Assembly (NCBI GenBank): GCA_038205115.1
Contig: JBBRCE010000019.1
Location: forward strand, 1 to 64,000
Length of the DNA stretch: 64,000 bases
Origin: JBBRCE01 sp038205115
GTDB taxonomy: Bacteria > Planctomycetota > Planctomycetia > Pirellulales > JBBRCE01
Direction: 5' to 3'
Numbering within the stretch: position 1 is the first letter of the stretch; the number at the start of each line of letters is the position of its first letter. This document shows positions 44,263 through 51,739 of this stretch, piece by piece. A program made the translations under genes and the position numbers. The notes under the pieces are model-generated. The model had not been told where the DNA came from, made no database searches, and was given only the letters and a program-made list of their open reading frames with translations.

Positions 44263-44292
44263 ATGGTAGAGCTTAGCTACGGAATTCGTCAA
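44263..44292 (-). promoter_or_regulatory. possible promoter of hom
   Basis: On the minus strand TTGACG (44292-44287), 18-bp spacer, TACCAT (44268-44263). It would start transcription about 45 bases before the hom ATG. The match is fair, not strong. Confidence 0.35.
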
Positions 44293-44411
44293 GGATCAGT
44301 CGAACTCACGAAGAACCTGCGCGGCGCGCAGGCGGTGTAACCAACGGGCCGCTCGATACACTTGCTGGCCGGTCGAGTTGGTATTGGGCGGAAGAAACCG
44401 CTCAAAAGAAA

Positions 44412-44495
44412 TGCCGAAGACAGGACTTGAACCTGCACACCCTTGCGAGTACCAGCTCCTGAAGCTGGCGCGTCTGCCAATTCCGCCACTTCGGC
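44412..44495 (-). tRNA. tRNA-Leu (anticodon CAG)
   Basis: An 84-base gene read on the minus strand. The acceptor stem GCCGAAG pairs with CTTCGGC, with discriminator A. The D arm contains TGGCGGAATTGGCAGACGC. The anticodon stem CCAGC/GCTGG holds the loop TTCAGGA (anticodon CAG). A long variable arm (ACTCGCAAGGGT) marks it as class II, and the T arm is CAGGTTCAAGTCCTG. CCA is not encoded. It lies upstream of hom on the same strand. Confidence 0.96.
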
Positions 44496-44581
44496 GCGGA
44501 CTTCATTTATAGGCGAAGCGCGTTTTGGTTTCAAGCGGCAGCAGCACCGGAAAACGCCAAAACTTCGCGAGGCCAGCCGCG

Positions 44582-45907
44582 TTAATGCGCGGCCGAGGTC
44601 GCCAGCGGATTGTCGGTTGCTGGAGGCAGCTTCTTTTCCGGACGCGGGGCAAAGATCAGCACCGTGACCGCGCCGGCCATCGCCACCAGCAAGCCGGTGT
44701 AAAACATCGCCGAGGGATGCGCGTTGCTGCCCAGCAAGCTGACAAACGTATTGATCACCGGCGCACCGCCGAACACCAGCGGCATGACGTAAATGGGCTT
44801 ACCACCGTAGTTGAAGGCCATGATCACGCCCAGCGCGCCGATCGCGCCGGTCGCGCCGCCGAGCAAACTCCAGATCGTACCCGTCGCGTTAAACGCGCCA
44901 TGATTGGTGCGGCCAAACATAATCAGCGATGGAATGACCACCGCAATCACCATGTAGGCAAGGCCCACGCACAACAGCGGGCGCAAGCGGCTACCGGACA
45001 TGGCGGCCTGACCTTTATGCAACGTCGGGCCATAAACGCCCCACGAGATGGCCGTCATGGCCGTGTAGAGCGCCACCAGAAAAATATTTGGCTGCGGCAA
45101 TTTTGCAGCCAGTTCTTTGCGCTTGGCTTCAGCCTCTTCCAAGATGGGCGAAATGTATTTTGCGTAGATTTCTGGTTGCAGCTCTTTCATTTCGGCCGTT
45201 GAAGCTGCCGCGTAATCGATCGTTTTCCCATCGCCCTTATTGACTTTGACCAGCACCTGCGTGGTCGACAGCTTTTCGGTTTTCGCAAGGTACTGATCGT
45301 AGATGTCGCGGTGCTTGGCCTTCATATCGGCGATGGACGTGGAGTTGTATTTCTCGGTTTCGCCGGTGCCCGAGTCGATGACCACGATCGGGCCAGCCGG
45401 CGCGCCATGCAGCGATGGGCGGAAGATCAGTACCGCTGCCGAACCGAGGATCACCAGAGCCAGTCCAATCAAAAAGGCGGGACTCACCTGCTGAAAACTT
45501 TTTGCCATATACATGGTGGTCAGCGTGTTGACCACCGGCGCGCAGCCGAACACCAGCGGCATCACGTACAACGGGTTGCCACCGCCGCCCAGCGCCAGAA
45601 TCACGCCCAGCGCGCCCAGTGCACCGGCCGCTCCGGCGATCAAACTCCAAACAGCGCCGGTGGTGCTCCAATGACCGGCTTCGCCGGGCGCCTTGAGCAG
45701 CACGATCGGCACCACCACGGCAATGGCGAAGTAGGCCATGCCGACGCAGATGAACGCGCGCAGAGAATTGCCAAATCCGTCGACCGGCTCGCTATCGACC
45801 GAGGCCTTGGCTAACTCGCGTTTGCCCTGATCCAGCACCGGCCCGTAAACGCCCCAGCAAATCATCACCAGGGCGGTAAACAGCAGAATCGTAACCATGC
45901 CTTTCAT
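44582..45907 (-). CDS. membrane protein with two homologous halves (DMT-like)
   Basis: A 441-residue protein made of two similar membrane units joined by a soluble segment. WGVYGPVLDQGK near the N-terminus recurs as WGVYGPTLHKGQ, WSLIAGAAGALGALGVILAL recurs as WSLLGGATGAIGALGVIMAF, and PLYVMPLVFGCAPVVNT recurs as PIYVMPLVFGGAPVINT. Each half has about five membrane helices. The linker (about 160-265) is charged and soluble. Overall it resembles the drug/metabolite-transporter fold, but the substrate is unknown. ATG 45907 is chosen for its GGAG; ATG 45898 and GTG 45919 are alternatives. Confidence 0.75.
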   Translation of the reverse strand: MKGMVTILLFTALVMICWGVYGPVLDQGKRELAKASVDSEPVDGFGNSLRAFICVGMAYFAIAVVVPIVLLKAPGEAGHWSTTGAVWSLIAGAAGALGALGVILALGGGGNPLYVMPLVFGCAPVVNTLTTMYMAKSFQQVSPAFLIGLALVILGSAAVLIFRPSLHGAPAGPIVVIDSGTGETEKYNSTSIADMKAKHRDIYDQYLAKTEKLSTTQVLVKVNKGDGKTIDYAAASTAEMKELQPEIYAKYISPILEEAEAKRKELAAKLPQPNIFLVALYTAMTAISWGVYGPTLHKGQAAMSGSRLRPLLCVGLAYMVIAVVIPSLIMFGRTNHGAFNATGTIWSLLGGATGAIGALGVIMAFNYGGKPIYVMPLVFGGAPVINTFVSLLGSNAHPSAMFYTGLLVAMAGAVTVLIFAPRPEKKLPPATDNPLATSAAH

Positions 45908-46075
45908 CGCGACGGGCACTCCAAACTAAGGATCGAGCGGGGCGGATGCGGCGCGCACTCCGCAGATGTTGCGGACAATCTAGCAGATTGGCCAGCAGCC
46001 GAAAACCAGGGTTATCCCGCTGCCGAGCCGGCGACCGAGGTTTGAAGAACCGCGGCCGTGCGGTAAAATCCGGCC

Positions 46076-47509
46076 ATGCCCTATCGCTCACTGGCCGATT
46101 TTTTGGAAGACCTGGCGCACAGCGGCAGCCTGCTGCGCATCGACCAAGAGTTTCAGCCGCGGTGGGAAGTGGCCGCGGCGACCGCCGAACTGAGCCGACG
46201 CGGCAATCAGGCCAACCTGTTCGCCAACATCAGTGATTGCCAGGCCGCCGTGGTGACAAATCTGCTCGCCTCGCCACAGCATGTACTTCGTGCGTTGGCA
46301 GCCAAATCGCTGGACGAAGTCGCCGGCCGCGTGGGCGAATTCCTACAACAAAATGACAGCCGCGGCTGGCTACGGCGAATGGTCGGCAGCGACGAAGCGG
46401 CCCTACGCTGGCAACCCAAGCTCGTCAAAAGCGGTCTTTGCCAGCAAACGGTACGATTGGGCGACGACGTCGACCTGCGGCAACTGCCGCTGCTCACGGC
46501 TTGGACTGCGGACGTCGGGCCATCCATCAGTCTGGCGCCGCTAATTACCATTTCGGCCAATAGCGAGCAGTCAGCGGCCTGCGGTTATGATCTGCTCGTT
46601 CTGGATCGCATGCGCCTGGCCGTATTTTGGCAACTGCCTGACGTCGCAGCGCGGCAGTTCGAAGAATACAGACGGCAAGCCAAACCCATGCCGGTGGCAA
46701 TTGCGCTCGGTGGGGATCCTAGTTTGCGATTGATCACCAGTTGTTCGCTGACGCGCGAATTCGACGGACTGGTCTGGTCCGGCATGCTTCGCGGGCAACC
46801 GCTGGACGTCGTACGCGGCAAGACCATCGATTTGCGCGTGCCGGCCGATGCCGATGTGGTAATCGAGGGCGTCATCGATCCGAGCGAACCGTTTGCGCTC
46901 TGCGGACCGCTCGGCAGCGAAACGGGCTACGCGCGGATGCCCACACGGGCTCCAGTGATCCATGTTCGCGCCATCACGCAGCGGGCCAATCCGATACTGC
47001 CGCTCTACATTCCCGGTCTGGCTGGCGGCGAACTGCCGGCAATGCGTGCGGCCATGGAACGAATTTGCCTGCCGCTGGTTCAGGCGATGATTCCCGACCT
47101 GGTTGATCTCCATCGCCCCGGACTCGGCGGCGACGATGGCCTAACCGTGGTGAGTATCGACAAACTTTACGCAGCGCAAGCGTTGCATGTCGCGCACGCT
47201 TGCTGGAGTTGGCCGCCGCTGATGCACGCCAAGGTGTTGATCGTGGTCGACGCGGCGGTGAACGTACGCGATCTATCGCAAGTTTGGTCGGCCGTGGCGA
47301 CCAGCGTTGCGCCTGGCCGCGATACGCCGATCGTGAACGGCGCCATCAGCTTGCTGGACCACGCCGCGCCGACGCCGCTGGTCGGTGGCAAGCTGCTGCT
47401 CGATGCCACGACCAAATTGCCCGGCGAACATTCGCGCGCCTGGCCGGAAAAAAACTCGCTTCCGGACGACGTGCTGCAGAGCGTACGCGCGCAGTTGAAA
47501 TTGAGCTGA
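46076..47509 (+). CDS. UbiD-family protein lacking the catalytic residues
   Basis: A 477-residue protein with the UbiD decarboxylase layout: LADFLEDLAHSGSLLRI, ELSRRGNQANLF, the central domain ending RVPADADVVIEGVIDPSEP, and a C-terminal oligomerisation domain (VVDAAVNVRDLSQVWSAVAT). By eye-alignment to Fdc1/UbiD, every key residue differs. Arg173 is Asp172 here, Glu277 is Cys276, Glu282 is Ser281, and the metal/prFMN ligands Asn168, His191 and Glu233 are Ala167, Val190 and Gln241. Decarboxylation by the usual mechanism is therefore unlikely. The frame is intact over full length, so it is a conserved-looking paralogue, not decay. The start is ATG 46076. Confidence 0.85.
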   Translation: MPYRSLADFLEDLAHSGSLLRIDQEFQPRWEVAAATAELSRRGNQANLFANISDCQAAVVTNLLASPQHVLRALAAKSLDEVAGRVGEFLQQNDSRGWLRRMVGSDEAALRWQPKLVKSGLCQQTVRLGDDVDLRQLPLLTAWTADVGPSISLAPLITISANSEQSAACGYDLLVLDRMRLAVFWQLPDVAARQFEEYRRQAKPMPVAIALGGDPSLRLITSCSLTREFDGLVWSGMLRGQPLDVVRGKTIDLRVPADADVVIEGVIDPSEPFALCGPLGSETGYARMPTRAPVIHVRAITQRANPILPLYIPGLAGGELPAMRAAMERICLPLVQAMIPDLVDLHRPGLGGDDGLTVVSIDKLYAAQALHVAHACWSWPPLMHAKVLIVVDAAVNVRDLSQVWSAVATSVAPGRDTPIVNGAISLLDHAAPTPLVGGKLLLDATTKLPGEHSRAWPEKNSLPDDVLQSVRAQLKLS

Positions 47510-47592
47510 GGCGTGTGTCAATTTTCCGCGAACAACCTTTCAGCGACCTGCGCGCAGGCCGTGCGCGAACGAATCGCTGAGCGAGCGGCTGG

Positions 47593-48462
47593 CTACTTGC
47601 CATCGACTTTTTCGGCGGCAAACTGCTTATCGATTGCGGCAACAGTTGCCGCAGCGCGAAAATCGACGATCTTCCGACCCCATTCGATGGTCTTTTCGGC
47701 CGGCGCGAGGTCGATGCCGTTGATCTTGAACTTGCCAGCCGCAATTCGCTGCTGCATTCGCACCGAGCTGGGATCGACGAACATCATCTGCGCGGTGATT
47801 ACGAAACTATCGTGATAGCCTTCGTCGACTTCTTTGATGCCCTGCTTTTTGAGCCAGGCGTTGACCACGTCGTAGGCGTAGTATTCGGGGATGTAAACCA
47901 AGCGCGGCGCCGGCTTGACTTTGCTGGCTTCGGCCTGCCACGCTTTTGTCAATTTCTCGGCCACGGCTTGCATGCCATCTTGATTGCCGCCGCTATCGCC
48001 AATCATCACAATTCGCTCGAAACCGTGCGTGCGCATACTGCGACAAATGTCGGTCAGCAGCGCCTCGTAGGTTTCTTCGCTGAGACTGACGGTGCCTGGA
48101 AACTTCATGTGCTGGCTGGGCGGTTCGATTCTGCCCTCTGGCACAAATCCCACAATCGGCGCGACCAGTGCGTTGCCCAACTTACGGGCGATGGCGTTGG
48201 TGGTTGCCCGCAAGATGACATTGTGCTTGCCGGTGGCCAAGTAGGGACCGTTTTGCTCGACGCCGCCGGTGGCCACGATGACGGTTTTTTTACCGGCCGC
48301 CAGCGCGTCGCGAACTTCCATCCAAGTCATGTCTTCGATCATCACGGTATCCAGCGCTTCGATTGGCCGCGCTTGCTTGGGATCGGCGGCAATACCGCCG
48401 TTGACCGTCACAAGCACAATTGCGGGCGCGAACAGAGCACAAAGCGAGCGAAGGCGAAGCAT
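47593..48462 (-). CDS. exported creatininase-family protein
   Basis: A 289-residue amidohydrolase of the creatininase family with a signal peptide (cleavage near GGIAA|DP). The metal-site motif reads GGVEQNGPYLATGKHN, where classical members have 'GS.EQHGPHLP..TD', and the second motif is IGDSGGNQDG instead of 'NGHGGN'. Glu69 is kept, but three expected ligands are replaced: His by Asn71, Asp by His80, and His by Ser157. This is a recurrent subfamily pattern as far as I recall. Metal binding may use other residues. The substrate is unknown. It converges with the UbiD-like gene. Confidence 0.8.
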   Translation of the reverse strand: MLRLRSLCALFAPAIVLVTVNGGIAADPKQARPIEALDTVMIEDMTWMEVRDALAAGKKTVIVATGGVEQNGPYLATGKHNVILRATTNAIARKLGNALVAPIVGFVPEGRIEPPSQHMKFPGTVSLSEETYEALLTDICRSMRTHGFERIVMIGDSGGNQDGMQAVAEKLTKAWQAEASKVKPAPRLVYIPEYYAYDVVNAWLKKQGIKEVDEGYHDSFVITAQMMFVDPSSVRMQQRIAAGKFKINGIDLAPAEKTIEWGRKIVDFRAAATVAAIDKQFAAEKVDGK

Positions 48463-48670
48463 CGGGTGAGGACTCGTTTACGAGGGGTGACAGTTCGTCA
48501 AGTAAACAACTGATTGTATCAGCGGCCGAAGCCGCAGGCGCACCGCGGCGTTGGCAAGATCTCGACCACGTCAAATCGCGGCACTATCCAACCGGGCGGC
48601 CGGATTTTATGATGGATGGTCGCGATTTGACTGGTGCCGCCTTACTTGTTGAAAAAAATCGAGAGTCGTC

Positions 48671-49561
48671 ATGCCCACTCGAGGGGAAGCGTTTGCCGGC
48701 CTGTCCGTGGCCATTGTCACTCCGTTCGATGCCGCGGGAGAGATTGATTCGGCGGCGCTCCGCGCACAGATCGAATTTCAAATTGCCGCCGGCACGGTCT
48801 GTATATGTCCGGCAGGCACGACCGGCGAATCGCCCACGCTGACCCACCAAGAGCATGAGCGCGTCATTGCGGAAAGCGTGCAAATTGCCGCCGGCCGGAT
48901 CAAGGTCATGCCGGGCACGGGCAGCAACAGCACCCGCGAGGCACTGCGTTTGACGCAGGTGGCCGCGCGGGCGGGCGCCGACGCCGCACTGGTTGTGGCG
49001 CCATATTACAACAAGCCGACGCAAGAAGGCTTTTATCTACACTTCAAGGCGCTGGCCGAAGCGGTGGATATTCCGATCTGCGTCTATAACATTCCCGGGC
49101 GTACCGGAAAAAACATCGAGCCGGAAACGATTGCCCGCATGGCGGAATCGAAGAACATTGCTCTGGTCAAAGAAGCTACGGGTTCGTTGGATCAGGCCTC
49201 GCAGATCATCGCGCTGACGGATCTGACGGTGCTCAGCGGCGACGATAGTTTGACGTTGCCGCTGATGTCCGTTGGCGGACGTGGCGTGATCAGCGTGGTG
49301 GGCAACATCGTGCCGCGCGACGTGATTGCCATGTGCAAGGCGTTCGACGCAGGCGACATCGCGGCCGCGCAGTCCTGGCACCATAAGCTATTTCCGCTTT
49401 GTCGAGACATGCTGGGCCTCTCGACCAATCCGATTCCGATCAAAGCGGCCATGAAGCTACTCCGCCGCGACAACGGCCAGTTACGGATGCCGATGACCGA
49501 ACTCGACAGCGCCAGTGAAGCCAAGCTGGCGAAGAGCCTGGCGGCTTACGGTTTGTTGTAA
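48671..49561 (+). CDS. dapA: 4-hydroxy-tetrahydrodipicolinate synthase
   Basis: A 296-residue class I aldolase-type lyase that condenses pyruvate with aspartate semialdehyde, the first step toward lysine and diaminopimelate. The GTTGES loop (residues 49-54), Tyr139 in VYNIPGRTG, and the Schiff-base Lys167 in LVKEATGS are all present, as is GGRGVISVVGNI. Length and start (ATG 48671) are normal. It uses the product of the lysC pathway encoded 7 kb to the left but is separately transcribed. Confidence 0.95.
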   Translation: MPTRGEAFAGLSVAIVTPFDAAGEIDSAALRAQIEFQIAAGTVCICPAGTTGESPTLTHQEHERVIAESVQIAAGRIKVMPGTGSNSTREALRLTQVAARAGADAALVVAPYYNKPTQEGFYLHFKALAEAVDIPICVYNIPGRTGKNIEPETIARMAESKNIALVKEATGSLDQASQIIALTDLTVLSGDDSLTLPLMSVGGRGVISVVGNIVPRDVIAMCKAFDAGDIAAAQSWHHKLFPLCRDMLGLSTNPIPIKAAMKLLRRDNGQLRMPMTELDSASEAKLAKSLAAYGLL

Positions 49562-49677
49562 TCGCGGCATTCACCAGCGGGCGAATCAGGCGCTTCCGCG
49601 TTGTCTGGCGCTACCGTGCAGTGCGCCAAGGCCTGAAGATTTTCTAAAAATGCTTTCGCTGGCTGCTGGCACCTGCT

Positions 49678-49683
49678 TATAAT
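49678..49683 (+). promoter_or_regulatory. possible -10 box for the moxR operon
   Basis: A perfect TATAAT lies 113 bases before the moxR start in the gap after dapA. The -35 region (TTCGCT at 17-bp spacing) is weak. Confidence 0.4.
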
Positions 49684-49796
49684 ATCCCCCAACTTGCGGT
49701 GGATTGCCCGCTCTGGAAAATCGGCCTCGTCCTGAGGCCGCTGGTCGGCACTCATCATTTCTCATTGGTTTCGGTTCCGCTTTCCGGAGTTCTTCT

Positions 49797-50804
49797 ATGG
49801 CGACAGCGGTAGCAAGCGAGCACGCGGCAGCTCAACAAATTGAACGCTTTGCCGATCGTGTGGCAACCATCCGACGCAGCCTGCATCAGGTGGTCGTTGG
49901 TCAGGACGAGGCGATTGACCAACTGCTGATTTGCGGACTGACCGGTTCGCATGCGCTGTTGGTGGGCGTACCGGGACTCGCAAAAACGCTAATGGTCAAA
50001 GCGCTGGCATCGGCCTTTCACTGGAAGTACTCACGCATCCAGTTTACGCCGGATTTGATGCCGTCGGATATCAGCGGCTACGAATTGCTGGGCCGCGCCG
50101 AAGATGGCGGCGGGCCGCAAATGGTGTTTCGCCCGGGACCAGTGTTTGCCAACCTCGTGTTGGCGGACGAAATCAATCGCGCCGCGCCTAAGACGCAATC
50201 CGCGCTGCTGGAGGCCATGGCGGAACGCCAGGTGACGGTTGGTGGCCAAACTTATCCGCTGGCCGAGCCGTTTTTGGTTGTCGCCACGCAAAATCCAATC
50301 GAGCAAGAAGGCACGTATCCGTTGCCCGAAGCGCAGTTGGATCGCTTCATGATGGAAATTCGCGTGGCTTATCCCACGCCCGAGCAAGAAGAAGCCATCG
50401 TCGTGCAAACGACTGCCGGCCCAACCAAGCTGCCGGAAGCGGCGCTGGATCGTGAAGCATTTTTGGACCTGCGCGATCTGGTCTTGGCGGTGCCGCTAGC
50501 GCCTAACGTGGCGAAATTTGCCGTAAAACTTTGCGGCGCGAGCCGGCCGGAATCGGCCACTGCCAGCAAATACGTCAAGGATTACGTGGCCTGGGGCGCC
50601 GGACCGCGTGGCTCGCAAAATTTGGTGCTGGCTGCCAAAGCCCGCGCGCTGCTGACCGGACGCACCGCGCCCACGGTGGACGATATCCTGAATGTGGCGA
50701 TGCCCATTTTGCGACATCGGATCATCGTCAATCACCGTGCGGTGGGCGACGGCCTGACGGCATCGGCGGTTGTCGAACAACTCCTGCGGCAGAACGCATC
50801 ATGA
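49797..50804 (+). CDS. MoxR-type AAA+ ATPase
   Basis: A 335-residue AAA+ chaperone-like ATPase of the MoxR family. Walker A is GVPGLAKT (57-64), Walker B is LVLADEINRA (Asp124, Glu125), sensor 1 is FLVVATQNP, and PLPEAQLDRFMM is the MoxR signature. MoxR proteins act with vWA-domain partners to assemble or activate other proteins. Start ATG 49797 has GGAG 7 bases upstream. Its stop overlaps the next start by 4 bases. It heads a run of eight plus-strand genes. Confidence 0.93.
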   Translation: MATAVASEHAAAQQIERFADRVATIRRSLHQVVVGQDEAIDQLLICGLTGSHALLVGVPGLAKTLMVKALASAFHWKYSRIQFTPDLMPSDISGYELLGRAEDGGGPQMVFRPGPVFANLVLADEINRAAPKTQSALLEAMAERQVTVGGQTYPLAEPFLVVATQNPIEQEGTYPLPEAQLDRFMMEIRVAYPTPEQEEAIVVQTTAGPTKLPEAALDREAFLDLRDLVLAVPLAPNVAKFAVKLCGASRPESATASKYVKDYVAWGAGPRGSQNLVLAAKARALLTGRTAPTVDDILNVAMPILRHRIIVNHRAVGDGLTASAVVEQLLRQNAS

Positions 50805-51712
50805 GCGTCGCCTCACGAAGTCCCTATCTCGATTTGCGCGCGCTGGCGTCGGTGTCCCACATGCGGTTCATCACGCGGCAGCGAATCGAGGGTTCGTTTA
50901 GCGGGCGGCATCCGTCGCGTCGCCAAGGCGGCGCTGGCGAGTTCGTCGATTTCCGCGAGTATACGGGCGGCGAAGACCTACGCCGCCTGGACTGGAAGGT
51001 CTATGGGCGCACCGGAAAAGCGTTCGTGCGATTGCATCAGGACGAAACCAACCTGATCTGCACGTTGGCGGTGGACGGCAGCGGTTCCATGCAATTCGGC
51101 GGTCGCTCGAACAGCGATTCGCGCGGTTCGAAACTCGATTACGCCAAGTATCTGACCACCGGTTTGAGTCACGTCATTCAGCAAGGTCAGGATCAAGTCG
51201 GAATGGCCGTGCTGCGCGAGGCGGAGATCGAGTATCTGCCGCCCGGCGGCACCGCATCGCATGTGGCGCGATTGCAGTCGAACATCGAGCAGATCAACAC
51301 CGCGCCTGCGTCCACATTGGCGCCGGCGTTGCGGAAATTATTCGAGCGGGCCAGTCGGCGCGGGGTGCTGATGTTGGTCAGTGATTTTCTGGCGGACGAT
51401 TTGATCGATGTCGCGGCGGCCTTGCGATTGTTCCGGCATCGCGGTTGGGAAGTGGTCGCCTTGCACTTGGTTCATCCCCATGAGGAGCAATTGCCAGATG
51501 GCATGGCATTTCGCTTCGAAGGCATGGAGAACGACGGTTCGCTGTCGTGTTCGCCGAACGAAATTCGCGCGGCCTATCAGCAGCGATTTGCCGCGCATCT
51601 GACCGCGGTTCGTCAAGCGATGCTGTCGGTGGGCTGCGATTACCGCCTGGTTTCCACAGGTATTGGGTACATGCAAACGTTGGGAGGGTTTTTGGTCGAG
51701 CGGTCGGGCTAG
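50801..51712 (+). CDS. DUF58 protein (vWA-like)
   Basis: A 303-residue cytoplasmic protein of the DUF58 family, nearly always paired with moxR. The signature EFVDFREYTGGEDLRRLDW (about 47-65) is clear. The C-terminal half resembles a vWA fold: LAVDGSGSMQFGG gives the MIDAS motif (DGSGS), and GVLMLVSDFLADD supplies the following strand. It overlaps moxR by ATGA, so the pair is translationally coupled. The likely role is to be the substrate or adaptor of the MoxR ATPase. Confidence 0.9.
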   Translation: MSVASRSPYLDLRALASVSHMRFITRQRIEGSFSGRHPSRRQGGAGEFVDFREYTGGEDLRRLDWKVYGRTGKAFVRLHQDETNLICTLAVDGSGSMQFGGRSNSDSRGSKLDYAKYLTTGLSHVIQQGQDQVGMAVLREAEIEYLPPGGTASHVARLQSNIEQINTAPASTLAPALRKLFERASRRGVLMLVSDFLADDLIDVAAALRLFRHRGWEVVALHLVHPHEEQLPDGMAFRFEGMENDGSLSCSPNEIRAAYQQRFAAHLTAVRQAMLSVGCDYRLVSTGIGYMQTLGGFLVERSG

Positions 51713-51739
51713 TTTTCTTCAAATCACATCGGGATCGCG

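Noticed and set aside
44316..44332. CCTGCGC-GGC-GCGCAGG hairpin downstream of tRNA-Leu as its terminator
   Set aside because: Short stem and only TTCTT after it; too weak to call.
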